The notes beneath the pieces are model-generated. The model saw only the letters and a list, made by a program, of their open reading frames with translations, made no database searches and was not told the origin of the DNA. Below are positions 34,799 to 43,783 of a stretch of 64,000 nucleotides of DNA, piece after piece. Numbering within the stretch: position 1 is the stretch's first letter; every line of letters starts with the position of its first letter. The position numbers and the translations under genes are program-made. This stretch comes from Comamonas thiooxydans (GTDB lineage: Bacteria; Pseudomonadota; Gammaproteobacteria; Burkholderiales; Burkholderiaceae_C), in assembly GCF_002157685.2 (NCBI RefSeq), contig NZ_AP026738.1, positions 2,356,001 to 2,420,000 on the forward strand, written 5' to 3'.

Positions 34799-35197
34799 TT
34801 ACTGCTTGGCGGTTGCCTGGGCGTGATCTATCGCGTCGATGATGGCCACGCCGGTCTGCTGCACGCCGGGAGCGTTGAAGCCGGGGCCTGGCGTGACGGC
34901 AGGGTGGCTGAGCAGCTTCTCGGCCATGCTGGGTGGTGCGGCAGGCGCGCTGACCTGTGCGGGGGCGGGCTGCTTGGTGGCAGGCGCGGGAGCGGCCTGC
35001 TCGGTGGACTTTAGGTAGTCGTTGTAGCGCTTGTAGGCCTGACGGTCGGTACGGGTCTGCTCTTGTTGCTGCGAATGCTTGAGGTATTGGTAGGCGACCG
35101 TGCCCAGAATCAGTGCTGCCACCAGGAACGCGGCAATAGCGGTGACGACGAGGTTTTCGTCGGAGCGCTGAGGCGCTGGATGGATGGCGGTGGACAT
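34799..35197 (-). CDS. Membrane-anchored hypothetical protein
   Basis: About 132 residues from ATG 35197; 35215 and 35227 are alternatives. One transmembrane helix (LVVTAIAAFLVAALILGTVAYQYL) is followed by a charged helix (QQQEQTRTDRQAYKRYNDYL), an Ala/Pro-rich linker and a C-terminal conserved-looking segment (PGFNAPGVQQTGVAIIDAID). The topology suggests a single-pass inner-membrane protein with a periplasmic domain. I do not recognise a family. It is convergent with the SDR gene. Confidence 0.65.
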   Translation of the reverse strand: MSTAIHPAPQRSDENLVVTAIAAFLVAALILGTVAYQYLKHSQQQEQTRTDRQAYKRYNDYLKSTEQAAPAPATKQPAPAQVSAPAAPPSMAEKLLSHPAVTPGPGFNAPGVQQTGVAIIDAIDHAQATAKQ

Positions 35198-35375
35198 GGG
35201 GCGGGAAGCTGGCATCTGGGAAAGCACGTCCGAGCAACCGGGACTCGGACCTGATCGGTATCTAACTGTTTTCAGCGTATCAAAAATAGCGGGTTCAGGC
35301 CCTCAGATCGGCAATTTTTTCCATAACTTCAGTCGGAAATGTCCGAAACCTTGGTCGTAGGCAAGTTTGTTGCGC

Positions 35376-35411
35376 AAAAAAGCCGGCACGCCCTGGGCGG
35401 TACCGGCTTTT
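35376..35411 (-). terminator. Rho-independent terminator after azoR
   Basis: CCGGCTTTT (35403-35411) and AAAAGCCGG (35378-35386) form the stem. Read on the minus strand it ends in a run of T (A-run 35376-35381 on the plus strand). It lies 16 bases after the azoR stop. Confidence 0.8.
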
Positions 35412-35427
35412 GCAGCTTTGCCAGCTA

Positions 35428-36045
35428 TCAGGCAGCGACGGCTTGCGCTTGCTCGATCTGAGCCTTGGCTGCTTCCATGGCTGCAGCTTTGGCGTCGGGG
35501 CCCATGGCCACGCCTTCAGCACGAACGATGGTCACGTCGGTCACGCCCATGAAGCCGAAGATCACCTTCAGATAGCTTTCCTGGTGCTCCATGGCCTGGC
35601 CCGCTTCGCTGGTGGAATATGCGCCGCCGCGAGCGGAAGCGACGATGACCTTCTTGTCGCCGGCCAGACCCACGGGGCCGGTGGCGGTGTACTTGAACGT
35701 ACGGCCAGCCTGGGCGATACGGTCCAGCCAGGCCTTCAGCTGCGAGGGAATGGTGAAGTTGTAGAAGGGGGCGCCCACCACGATCACGTCAGCAGCCAGA
35801 AATTGGCTGACCAGCGCTTCGGAGACAGCGTTTTCCTGGCGTTCGACTTCGGTGGCAGCGGCCTGGCCGGTGCGAAAGCCCAGAGATTGCGCGCTCAGGT
35901 GGCTGGGGGCGCTCACGGCCAGATCCAGGTAGTCGACCTTGGCTTCGGGGTTGGCCTGCTTGAGGTTGGCAACGATATCGGCTGTCAGGGCGCGGGTAAC
36001 GGAATTGGAGCCAGTGATGGAAGAGTCGATGTGCAGGATTTGCAT
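35428..36045 (-). CDS. azoR: FMN-dependent NADH-azoreductase
   Basis: A 205-residue flavodoxin-fold enzyme: [18 protein letters not shown] phosphate-binding start, [20 protein letters not shown] and the ASARGGAYS motif of AzoR. It reduces azo dyes and quinones using NADH and FMN in the cytoplasm. It is divergent from a LysR gene across an AT-rich 195-base gap, which suggests control by that regulator in response to quinone-like compounds. Confidence 0.93.
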   Translation of the reverse strand: MQILHIDSSITGSNSVTRALTADIVANLKQANPEAKVDYLDLAVSAPSHLSAQSLGFRTGQAAATEVERQENAVSEALVSQFLAADVIVVGAPFYNFTIPSQLKAWLDRIAQAGRTFKYTATGPVGLAGDKKVIVASARGGAYSTSEAGQAMEHQESYLKVIFGFMGVTDVTIVRAEGVAMGPDAKAAAMEAAKAQIEQAQAVAA

Positions 36046-36240
36046 ATTGGTACCTATACCTCTAAAAATGAGTAAGAGAGCACTTCTTGCCCAGCTCGGA
36101 TGCTGCGTTGCGGCAAAAACAGTGATTCGTTTTGAATTGCAATGGGATAGATTGTAGATTTGTTTAGATTCGGCAATAAGTCTGCAAAAATGCGATAGAT
36201 CGTTCCAAATATCAATTCAATCGAGTCCAAGGATATATGC

Positions 36241-37182
36241 ATGGTGGATCTCAACGACATGCTGTACTTCGTCGAAGTGGTCGAGCGCGGCGGCTTTGCC
36301 GCTGCGGGGCGGGCACTGGGTATTCCCAAGTCGCGCCTCTCGCGTCGTGTTGCCGAGTTGGAGACTCACCTTGGGGTGCGCTTGCTGCAACGCACCACCC
36401 GCAAGCTGTCTCTGACGCAAGTGGGGGAGACCTTTCTGCGTCATGGCCAGGCCATGCGCGATGCCGCTCTGGCAGCGTCGGATGCCGTGGCCGAAGTCCA
36501 GACCGAGCCGCGCGGCACCATTCGTGTGACCTGTCCGGTGACACTGGCGCAGACCGTCCTGGGCGAGCTGATGCCCGAATTCCTCAAGCGCTGCCCGCTG
36601 GTGCAGGTGGAGATGCACGTCACCAACCGCCCGGTCAATCTGGTCGAGGAGGGGGTTGATGTCGCATTGCGCGTGCGTGCCACGCTGGAGGACAGCGGCT
36701 CCATGGTCGTCAAGCGACTCGACAGCTCACGCCAGATTCTGGTGGCCAGCCCCGATCTGCTGCAGCGCCAGGGCACGCCCAGGTCGCTGGAGGACTTGCA
36801 GTTGCTGGACAGCATGGCGATGACCGCAGTCGATGGCCACTCCAGCCTGCTGCTCGTCGGGCCCGAAGGCAAGGAGCACCGGCTTCAATTGCAGCCGCGC
36901 TATGTGGTCGATGACTTGCTGACGCTGAAATTTGCCGCTCTGGCTGGCAGCGGCATGTGCTGGCTACCTGACTATATGTGTCAGGACGAATTGACCCGGG
37001 GCACTCTGGTGCAGTTGCTGCCGCAATGGGCACCTCCGCGCGGCATCGTGCATGCGGTGTTCCCCTCGCGGCGTGGGCTGGCACCGGCGGTGCGGCATTT
37101 CCTGGACTTCCTTGGGGAGCGCATGCCGGGCAGCAGCATCTCTGCCGTGCAAAAAGCAGCATCGGCCTCGGCGCAGCATTAG
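36241..37182 (+). CDS. LysR-family transcriptional regulator
   Basis: A 313-residue LysR protein with the helix-turn-helix YFVEVVERGGFAAAGRALGI, LETHLGVRLLQRTTRKLSLT and the CrgA/DsdC-like effector domain (RGTIRVTCPVTLAQTVL, LVEEGVDVALRV). Its effector domain belongs to the group often found next to quinone or azo reductase genes. It is divergent from azoR and is the likely regulator of that gene. Confidence 0.9.
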   Translation: MVDLNDMLYFVEVVERGGFAAAGRALGIPKSRLSRRVAELETHLGVRLLQRTTRKLSLTQVGETFLRHGQAMRDAALAASDAVAEVQTEPRGTIRVTCPVTLAQTVLGELMPEFLKRCPLVQVEMHVTNRPVNLVEEGVDVALRVRATLEDSGSMVVKRLDSSRQILVASPDLLQRQGTPRSLEDLQLLDSMAMTAVDGHSSLLLVGPEGKEHRLQLQPRYVVDDLLTLKFAALAGSGMCWLPDYMCQDELTRGTLVQLLPQWAPPRGIVHAVFPSRRGLAPAVRHFLDFLGERMPGSSISAVQKAASASAQH

Positions 37183-37323
37183 CTTCTGCCCATAAGATAA
37201 CAACAAAACATTCGTTGGGATTTGGGCAGGCCTTGCCCACAATGACTGCCTTGTTATCAGATCAGGAGCACGCCGGGCTTTTTCCTCTGGCCCGGCTGGC
37301 GCTCCGAGATTACAGGAGGCAGC

Positions 37324-37911
37324 ATGACATCCCCATTTCGCATCGTGATCGTGCCAGGCTGGCGCAACTCCGGCCCCGGTCATTGGCAAAGCCTGTGGGC
37401 AGAGCAGCTGGAAGGCGCCGTGCGTGTACAGCAGCAGGACTGGCTGGTGCCGCACCGCGATGCCTGGGTTGGGGAGCTGGAAAAAGTCTTGCTCGCCGAT
37501 GAGCGTCCTGCCGTCATCGTGGCTCACAGCCTGGGCTGCATCACGACAGCGCATCTGGGCGAGGCTGCCGCAGCGCGCGTGCATGGCGCCTTGCTGGTGG
37601 CTCCTGCCGACCCCGAGCGTCGTGCCCAGTTGGCGGACTTCGCTCCCGTGCCCTATGCGCCGCTGCCCTATCGCAGCGTGCTGGTGGCCAGCAGCAATGA
37701 TCCGTTCTGCCCCATTCGCCGTGCGGGCGCTTATGCCAGGGCCTGGGGCAGCGAGCTGGTGCGTTTGCAGAACGCCGGACATATCAATATCGAGTCGGGC
37801 TTTGGTGCCTGGCCGCTGGGGCTGGCACTGCTGCAGTCGCTGACCGAGCAGGGCGGCTGGAATGCCCAGGCCTCGGCCCGGCCCTTGCAGGCAGCTGCAC
37901 TTGCGGCCTGA
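37324..37911 (+). CDS. RBBP9/YdeN-family alpha/beta hydrolase
   Basis: A 195-residue serine hydrolase of the RBBP9/YdeN group. The N-terminal IVPGWRNSGPGHWQSLW motif is diagnostic, the nucleophile elbow is VAHSLGC (Ser near 64), the acid lies in SNDPFCP and the histidine in NAGHIN. An AGGAGG ribosome site lies immediately upstream (37314-37319). It stands alone before the sulfate transport operon. The substrate is unknown. Confidence 0.85.
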   Translation: MTSPFRIVIVPGWRNSGPGHWQSLWAEQLEGAVRVQQQDWLVPHRDAWVGELEKVLLADERPAVIVAHSLGCITTAHLGEAAAARVHGALLVAPADPERRAQLADFAPVPYAPLPYRSVLVASSNDPFCPIRRAGAYARAWGSELVRLQNAGHINIESGFGAWPLGLALLQSLTEQGGWNAQASARPLQAAALAA

Positions 37912-37944
37912 AATCCAGGGGTTGTTTCTCTTTCATGCTTTTCT

Positions 37945-37992
37945 TTTGATAGCTGTATGCGCTTTCTGGTAGAGCGCTTGCAGCTATTTCTA
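37945..37992. repeat. ATAGCTG...CAGCTAT inverted-repeat element
   Basis: ATAGCTG (37949-37955) faces CAGCTAT (37981-37987), with an inner GCGCT/AGAGCGC pairing. It lies between the hydrolase stop and the AT-rich sbp promoter region and may act as a hairpin after the hydrolase gene. Confidence 0.6.
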
Positions 37993-38083
37993 CCTTGAAC
38001 TCCCGTGCTGTTTTATTCTTTATATTAAATTTCAGAAAAACAAAGAAAAATATATTCTTTTGAGTTTTAAGGAGTCGTTCGCA

Positions 38084-38107
38084 CAATGTGTACATCTATA
38101 CACATTG
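38084..38107. promoter_or_regulatory. Perfect 9-bp inverted repeat before sbp
   Basis: CAATGTGTA (38084-38092) and TACACATTG (38099-38107) are perfect mirror arms with a six-base spacer (CATCTA). The element ends 21 bases before the sbp start codon, downstream of a very AT-rich promoter-like stretch (38005-38070). It may be an operator or a leader hairpin. Confidence 0.55.
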
Positions 38108-38128
38108 CTCAAGAAAAGGCAGCGAACC

Positions 38129-39130
38129 ATGCATTCCGTGAAGCTCAAGACATTGTTGGCATCCATCGCACTGGCAGCAGCAGGCGCTGCCTCGGCACAA
38201 ACGCAGCTGCTCAATGTCTCCTATGACGTGGCTCGCGAGTTCTACAAGGATTACAACGCTGCCTTCATTGCCCACTACAAGAAGACCAAGGGCGTGGACA
38301 TCAAGGTGGATCAGTCCCATGGCGGCTCCAGTGCCCAGGCCCGCGCCGTCAACGACGGTCTGGCTGCCGATGTGGTGACTTTCAACACGACCACCGATGT
38401 GGATTTCCTGGCCCAGAACGGCGTGGTCGCCAAGGATTGGAACAAGAAGTTCCCGCATGACGCATCGCCCACGACATCGACCATGTTGTTCCTGGTGCGC
38501 AACGGCAATCCCAAGAACATCAAGGACTGGTCCGATCTGGTGCGCCCGGATGTGAAGGTCGTGGTGGTCAACCCCAAGACCGGCGGCAATGGTCGCTACG
38601 CTTATCTGGCAGCCTGGGGCTCGGTGCGTGAAAAGGGCGGCACCGATGCGCAAGCGGCCGAATTCGTGCAGAAGCTCTACAAGAACGTGCCCGTGCTGGG
38701 CAAGGGCGGTCGCGATGCGACCAGCATCTTCTTGCAGCGCAATATCGGCGATGTGCTGATCACCTTCGAATCCGAAGTCGTGTCCGTGGACCGTGAATTC
38801 GGCCAGGGCAAGGTCGACGCCGTCTACCCTTCGGTGAGCATCGTGGCCGAGAACCCCGTTGCCGTGGTCGAGCGCACTGTGGCCAAGAAGGGCACGACCC
38901 AGCTGGCCAACGACTATCTGCAGTGGCTGTACTCCGACGAGGCTCAGGAAATCGCTGCCAAGCATGCGATCCGCCCGCGCTCCGAAGCGGTGCTCAAGAA
39001 GCACGCCGACCAGTTCAAGCCCATCAAGCAGTTCACGGTGGCCAAGTACTTCGGCTCTTTGACCGAAGCGCAGAAGGTGCACTTCAACGATGGTGGTCAG
39101 TTCGACAAGCTGTATACGCCCGGTAAGTAA
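38129..39130 (+). CDS. sbp: Sulfate/thiosulfate-binding periplasmic protein
   Basis: A 333-residue protein. ATG 38129 opens a clean signal peptide (LKTLLASIALAAAGAASAQT). The Sbp/CysP family is recognised by LLNVSYDVAREFYKDYNAAF, DQSHGGSSAQARAV, NPKTGGNGRYAYLAAWG and GGRDATSIFLQRNIGDVLI, which include the oxyanion-binding residues. It delivers sulfate or thiosulfate to CysTWA encoded downstream. A dispersed repeat lies in the 154-base gap before cysT and could set a lower level for the permease genes. Confidence 0.94.
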   Translation: MHSVKLKTLLASIALAAAGAASAQTQLLNVSYDVAREFYKDYNAAFIAHYKKTKGVDIKVDQSHGGSSAQARAVNDGLAADVVTFNTTTDVDFLAQNGVVAKDWNKKFPHDASPTTSTMLFLVRNGNPKNIKDWSDLVRPDVKVVVVNPKTGGNGRYAYLAAWGSVREKGGTDAQAAEFVQKLYKNVPVLGKGGRDATSIFLQRNIGDVLITFESEVVSVDREFGQGKVDAVYPSVSIVAENPVAVVERTVAKKGTTQLANDYLQWLYSDEAQEIAAKHAIRPRSEAVLKKHADQFKPIKQFTVAKYFGSLTEAQKVHFNDGGQFDKLYTPGK

Positions 39131-39132
39131 TC

Positions 39133-39217
39133 GGCTCCCCCTGAACCGCTTTGCGGTTTCCTCCTCTCCCGCTGCGCGGGAGGGACAACATCCTCGCTGC
39201 GGGACGGCCCTTGCTTG
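39133..39217 (+). repeat. Dispersed double-hairpin repeat, copy B
   Basis: Begins GGCTCCCCCTGAACCGC with an ACCGC/GCGGT hairpin, then a second CTCCCGC/GCGGGAG hairpin, then the GGGACAACA...GGCCCTTGCTTG tail. It lies between sbp and cysT in the same orientation as copies A and C. Confidence 0.75.
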
Positions 39218-39284
39218 ATGTTTTCGAGCTGGGCCGTGCTTGATTGACCTTCAGTGAAATCCTCTCCCCGTTCCGTCCTTGAAT

Positions 39285-40142
39285 ATGTCCTCTGCTGCTC
39301 TAGCCCCACGCAAGGCGCGTAGTGCCAAGCGAGTGTTGCCCGGTTTCGGGTTGACGCTGGGCTACACCATTTTTTATCTGAGCATCATCGTGCTTATCCC
39401 GCTGGTAGCGCTGCTGTTCAAAAGCTTCTCATTGACCTGGGAGCAGTTCTGGACTGCGGTCTCGGCGCCGGCCGTGGTCGCTTCCTACGAGCTGTCCTTC
39501 ACCATGTCCTTTATTGCGGCATGCGTGAACGTGGTGTTCGGGATGCTGATCGCCTGGGTGCTGGTGCGCTATCAGTTCCCCGGCAAGAAGGTGGTGGATG
39601 CGCTGGTCGATCTGCCGTTTGCGCTGCCTACGGCCGTGGCCGGTATCTCGCTGTCGGCGCTGTATGCGGGCAATGGCTGGATCGGACAGTACTTCGAGTC
39701 GTTGGGCATTCAGATGGCCTACAACCCCAAGGGCATCGCCATTGCACTGATTTTCATCGGTCTGCCTTTTGTGGTGCGTACCGTTCAGCCGGTGCTTGAA
39801 GACTTCGAGAAGGAGCTGGAAGAGGCGGCAACCAGCCTGGGCGCATCGCGCTGGCAGATCTTCTACAAGGTCATCCTGCCGCATATCGGCCCGGCGCTGC
39901 TGACCGGTTTCGCCATGGCTTTTGCGCGCGCCGTGGGTGAGTATGGTTCGGTGATCTTCATTGCCGGCAACATTCCCATGGTCTCGGAAATCACTCCGCT
40001 GATCATCATGGCCAAGCTGGATCAACACGATGTAGCCGGTGCCACGGCCGTGGCCGTGGTGATGCTGCTGATCTCTTTTGTATTGCTGCTGCTGATCAAC
40101 GCACTGCAGGCATGGCAGCGCAAGGCGCAGGGAGGCCGCTGA
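39285..40142 (+). CDS. cysT: Sulfate ABC transporter permease CysT (CysU)
   Basis: A 285-residue permease with six helices. It shows [16 protein letters not shown], the [19 protein letters not shown] segment and the EAA loop [23 protein letters not shown] 39285 is the likely start. The stop overlaps the cysW ATG by one base, and GGAGG precedes it. It forms the heterodimeric channel with CysW. Confidence 0.94.
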   Translation: MSSAALAPRKARSAKRVLPGFGLTLGYTIFYLSIIVLIPLVALLFKSFSLTWEQFWTAVSAPAVVASYELSFTMSFIAACVNVVFGMLIAWVLVRYQFPGKKVVDALVDLPFALPTAVAGISLSALYAGNGWIGQYFESLGIQMAYNPKGIAIALIFIGLPFVVRTVQPVLEDFEKELEEAATSLGASRWQIFYKVILPHIGPALLTGFAMAFARAVGEYGSVIFIAGNIPMVSEITPLIIMAKLDQHDVAGATAVAVVMLLISFVLLLLINALQAWQRKAQGGR

Positions 40143-41182
40143 TGTCTTCGATTCACGCAGCGATTCAGGCGCTGTTTCCCAATCTGCAGCCCATCTGGGC
40201 GCATCTTTTCACCATCATCGCGATTGCTCTGCTGGTCCTGGTCGTGCTCTACAAGATCACGGCCCCGCCCAAGAGCGCCAAGCTGGAGAAGATGACCACG
40301 ACCGAGCCGCGCTGGGTACGCTGGGTTCTGACCACAGTGGCCCTGCTGTTCATGCTGATCTTCCTCATCCTGCCGCTGCTGTCCGTTTTTGGCGAGGCGC
40401 TGCGCAAGGGCTGGGATGTCTATGTCACCTCACTGGGCGAGCCCGATGCAATCTCTTCCATCAAGCTCACGCTGATCATGGCGCTGATTGCCGTGCCCCT
40501 GAATCTGGTCTTCGGTGTGGCCGCCGCCTGGTGCATCGCCAAGTACGAGTTCAAGGGCAAGGCCTTTTTGACCACCTTGATCGATCTGCCATTCTCCATC
40601 TCGCCTGTGGTTGCCGGTCTGATGTACGTGCTGGTGTTTGGCGCCAACGGCTGGCTGGGCCCCTGGCTGGCCGAGCATGAGATCCAGATCATCTTTGCCG
40701 TGCCCGGCATTGTGCTGGCCACCGTGTTCGTGACCTTTCCCTTCATCGCCCGTGAACTGATCCCGCTGATGCAGGCCCAGGGCAGTGATGAAGAGCAGGC
40801 CGCCATCGTGCTTGGTGCCTCGGGCTGGCAGACCTTCTGGAATGTCACCCTACCCAATATCAAATGGGGTCTGGTCTATGGCGTGATTCTGTGCAATGCC
40901 CGTGCCATGGGCGAATTCGGCGCCGTGTCCGTGGTCTCCGGCCATATCCGGGGCCAGACCAATACCATGCCGCTGCATGTGGAAGTGCTGTATGCCGACT
41001 ATCAGGCGGCAGCCGCCTTTGCCGTGGCATCGTTGCTGGCGCTGCTGGCACTGGTGACGCTGGTGATCAAGTCCCTCGCCGAATGGCGTGCCGAGCAGCA
41101 GGCCAGGGCCGCTGCCGAAGCACCGCCCGAGCGCCCGGGCCAGATCAGCCTCGCAACGAACCAAACCGCCAAGGCAGCCTGA
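40142..41182 (+). CDS. cysW: Sulfate ABC transporter permease CysW with an N-terminal extension
   Basis: A 346-residue permease, about 50 longer than usual CysW (about 290). The core begins near residue 50 and contains [20 protein letters not shown] and the EAA loop [18 protein letters not shown]. The extra N-terminus carries one more helix ([18 protein letters not shown]). The start at 40142 overlaps cysT and has GGAGG upstream, so the extension looks real. An internal ATG near 40289 with GGAGA before it could also be used. Confidence 0.92.
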   Translation: MSSIHAAIQALFPNLQPIWAHLFTIIAIALLVLVVLYKITAPPKSAKLEKMTTTEPRWVRWVLTTVALLFMLIFLILPLLSVFGEALRKGWDVYVTSLGEPDAISSIKLTLIMALIAVPLNLVFGVAAAWCIAKYEFKGKAFLTTLIDLPFSISPVVAGLMYVLVFGANGWLGPWLAEHEIQIIFAVPGIVLATVFVTFPFIARELIPLMQAQGSDEEQAAIVLGASGWQTFWNVTLPNIKWGLVYGVILCNARAMGEFGAVSVVSGHIRGQTNTMPLHVEVLYADYQAAAAFAVASLLALLALVTLVIKSLAEWRAEQQARAAAEAPPERPGQISLATNQTAKAA

Positions 41183-41211
41183 GCTGCCCGGGTCAGAACA
41201 AGAGATTCATC

Positions 41212-42339
41212 ATGAGTATCGAAATTCGTAATGTCAGCAAGCAGTTCGGCGATTTTCAGGCCCTGCGCGATGTGAGTCTGGATATCAAATCGGGCGAGCT
41301 GATCGCCTTGCTGGGCCCATCGGGCTGCGGCAAGACCACGCTGCTGCGCATCATCGCTGGGCTGGAGACGGCCGATGTGGGCAGCATCCACTTCAGTGGC
41401 GAAGACACCACCGATGTGCATGTGCGCGATCGCAACGTGGGCTTTGTGTTCCAGCACTATGCGCTGTTCCGCCACATGACCGTGTTCGAGAACGTGGCCT
41501 TCGGCCTGCGTGTCAAGCCGCGCAAGGAACGCCCCAGCGAGGCAGTCATCAAGGAAAAGGTCATGAAGCTGCTCAAGCTGGTGCAGCTGGACTGGATTGC
41601 CGAGCGCTATCCATCGCAGCTCTCGGGTGGTCAGCGTCAGCGTATCGCGCTGGCCCGTGCCCTGGCCGTCGAGCCCAAGGTGCTGCTGCTTGACGAGCCC
41701 TTTGGTGCGCTGGACGCCAAGGTGCGCAAGGAACTGCGCCGCTGGCTGCGCCAGTTGCACGACGAGCTGCATGTGACTTCCATCTTCGTGACCCACGACC
41801 AGGAAGAGGCCCTGGAAGTGGCGGATCGCGTGGTGGTCATCAACCAGGGCAAGATCGAGCAGGAAGGCACACCCCAGCAGGTCTGGGACAACCCGGCCAC
41901 CCCGTTTGTCTATGGCTTCCTGGGTGATGTGAACCTGTTCAAGGGGCGCGCCAGCGACGGCCGGGTCTATCTGGACGAAGGCATGCAGCTCGACAGCAGC
42001 GATGCGCACGGTGCTCAGGACAGTCAGGCTTTTGCCTATGTGCGGCCCCATGATCTGGAAGTGGAGCGCTATTCCCCGGGCCAGAATCTCGACGCCCAGG
42101 GACGTCCGACAGGCATCGTGGCCCAGCTTTCGCGCGCCATTGTGGTTGGTCCCATCGCAAGGCTGGAACTTATTCCTTCCGAGACCACACCAAACGCCAG
42201 CCATGCCGGTGAAGACGCGCTGATTGAAGCCCAGATTCCCGCACAGCAGTTCAAGGACATGGGTCTGCGTGAAGGTGAAACCCTGGTGGTGACGCCGCGC
42301 CGGGCCAAGGTGTTCCTGGATGAGGCGGCCGGGATTTGA
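41212..42339 (+). CDS. cysA: Sulfate ABC transporter ATP-binding protein CysA
   Basis: A 375-residue ATPase: Walker [10 protein letters not shown] near residue 35, signature LSGGQRQR near 137, Walker [14 protein letters not shown]-loop [13 protein letters not shown], and a C-terminal TOBE-like regulatory domain ([11 protein letters not shown] onward). It follows cysW after 29 bases and ends the sbp-cysTWA operon. No cysB/cbl regulator is in the window. Confidence 0.95.
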   Translation: MSIEIRNVSKQFGDFQALRDVSLDIKSGELIALLGPSGCGKTTLLRIIAGLETADVGSIHFSGEDTTDVHVRDRNVGFVFQHYALFRHMTVFENVAFGLRVKPRKERPSEAVIKEKVMKLLKLVQLDWIAERYPSQLSGGQRQRIALARALAVEPKVLLLDEPFGALDAKVRKELRRWLRQLHDELHVTSIFVTHDQEEALEVADRVVVINQGKIEQEGTPQQVWDNPATPFVYGFLGDVNLFKGRASDGRVYLDEGMQLDSSDAHGAQDSQAFAYVRPHDLEVERYSPGQNLDAQGRPTGIVAQLSRAIVVGPIARLELIPSETTPNASHAGEDALIEAQIPAQQFKDMGLREGETLVVTPRRAKVFLDEAAGI

Positions 42340-42420
42340 CACCCCCTGAGGCGCTATGCGCCTTTCCCCTCTCTTAGGGGGATCACAGAGTCGCTGCGAG
42401 GCGGCTCTGGCTTGCAGTCT
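42340..42420 (+). repeat. Dispersed double-hairpin repeat, copy C
   Basis: Begins CACCCCCTGAGGCGC with a GGCGC/GCGCC hairpin, then CCCCTCTCTTAGGGG, then a GATCACAGAGTCGCTGCGAG tail. It directly follows the cysA stop codon in the same orientation as copies A and B. Confidence 0.75.
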
Positions 42421-42497
42421 TCTGCGAAGGAGTCATGCAGGCATCAGAGGGCGTTATCCTTGGTGCTGGCATGATTTAGATATTTCGCAGAAAGATA

Positions 42498-43013
42498 ATG
42501 ATGCTTCAATGGTTTGAAACTGCGCCACGGCGCATCCTGGCGCTGATCAGCGTCGCCTGTGTGGCCATGCTGGCGTTTGGCCTTTACCTGCAGCATGTGG
42601 TGGGCCTTGAGCCTTGCCCCATGTGCATCGTGCAGCGTTATGCACTGATCTTGGTAGCTATCTTCACAGGACTGGCAAGCGTTAGAGGCCAAAAAGGCTG
42701 GTGGATGAGCTTCGGCATTCTGGCCCTGTTGAGCAGCGGTTTCGGCGCGTTCGTGGCAGCACGCCAGAGCTGGCTGCAGTGGTATCCCCCCGAGTTTGCG
42801 ACCTGCGGCCGTGACTTCTACGGAATGATCGAGCACTACTCCTTCAGCCGCTCCATTCCCATGATCTTCCAGGGCTCGGGTGACTGTGCGGCGATTGACT
42901 GGACCTTGCTGGGCGGCTCCATTGCCAACTGGTCGTTTGTCTGCTTCGTCATCATCAGCCTGGCCCTGCTGGTGCTGCTGGCCCGCCGTGGCGGCGCGGC
43001 CCGCAGGCTCTGA
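42498..43013 (+). CDS. dsbB: Disulfide bond formation protein DsbB
   Basis: A 171-residue four-helix membrane protein with both essential cysteine pairs: CPMC after the first helix (residues 36-39) and the periplasmic pair in ATCGRDFYG and GDCAAIDW. It reoxidises DsbA and passes electrons to quinone. ATG 42501 is an alternative start. Codons 52-67 (LVAIFTGLASVRGQKGW) coincide with a copy of the dispersed TAGCT...AAGCGTTAGAGG repeat. Confidence 0.93.
   Translation: MMLQWFETAPRRILALISVACVAMLAFGLYLQHVVGLEPCPMCIVQRYALILVAIFTGLASVRGQKGWWMSFGILALLSSGFGAFVAARQSWLQWYPPEFATCGRDFYGMIEHYSFSRSIPMIFQGSGDCAAIDWTLLGGSIANWSFVCFVIISLALLVLLARRGGAARRL
42651..42697. repeat. Repeat-derived segment inside dsbB
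   Basis: The stretch TTGGTAGCTATC followed by CTGGCAAGCGTTAGAGGCC and AAAAAGG resembles the right part of the Comamonas ATAGCTG repeat, as I recall it. It lies wholly within the dsbB frame, covering the second helix and the loop after it. Confidence 0.45.
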
Positions 43014-43048
43014 CAGTTCGGGGGCTGCGCCGAGGCAATGGCAAGCGG

Positions 43049-43684
43049 CTAGTTCGTGGCGCGGCGGTAGAAGGCCAGGGAGCCTGCCAGCGCCAGCAAC
43101 ATGCCGCCGCACAGGCGGTCCAGCCACAGTACGGCCTGCCCGCGCAGCAGCCGCGCGGCGCGCGAGCCGGCGAAGGCATAGGCCAGCATCACCAGGAAGT
43201 CGATGAGCGCGAATACCAGCGCAATGGCGATGTACTGCGGCGCCTGGGCCGCAGCCGGGTCAATGAACTGAGGCAGCAGGGCCGAACAGAACAGGTAGCC
43301 CTTGGGATTGGTCACCGCCACCAGGAAAGACTTGAGCAGCACACTGCGGGCGCTGTAGCTGCCTGTGCCGGACTCGCCCTGGGGCGCCGACAGCGAGCCG
43401 CCACGACTGCGCAGCATGCGCAGGCCCAGCCAGGCCAGGTAGGCCGCGCCGGCCCACTTGACTACTGAGAACCAGAATTCGGAAGCCGCCAGCAAGGCGC
43501 CCAGGCCTAGAGCCACCGCGCCGACCAGCACGAAGTCCGACAGTACAGCTCCCAGCATGCCCGGCAGGGCGCGGCGCACGCCGTGGCGCGAGCCGTTGGC
43601 CAGCGCCAGCAGCACGGTGGGGCCGGGGGTGATGATCGCGATCAGCGCGACCAGCGAGAAGACGAGCAGGGTGGCGAGGGTCAT
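43049..43684 (-). CDS. LysE/RhtB-family amino acid exporter
   Basis: A 211-residue membrane protein with six helices. The signature ITPGPTVLLALANGSRHG near residue 20 and the VTNPKGYLFCSALLPQFI motif define the RhtB/LysE translocators, which export amino acids or homoserine lactones. It stands alone, convergent with dsbB. The substrate is unknown. Confidence 0.9.
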   Translation of the reverse strand: MTLATLLVFSLVALIAIITPGPTVLLALANGSRHGVRRALPGMLGAVLSDFVLVGAVALGLGALLAASEFWFSVVKWAGAAYLAWLGLRMLRSRGGSLSAPQGESGTGSYSARSVLLKSFLVAVTNPKGYLFCSALLPQFIDPAAAQAPQYIAIALVFALIDFLVMLAYAFAGSRAARLLRGQAVLWLDRLCGGMLLALAGSLAFYRRATN

Positions 43685-43783
43685 GGCTGCAAAGGCTCAG
43701 GCGGTTGGTAACAGCCTGCCACTGTGCCAGCTTTTACTTTTTCCTGCGCGATGCAGCCCCTGAAAACGGCAGGAAGCGGCGGC

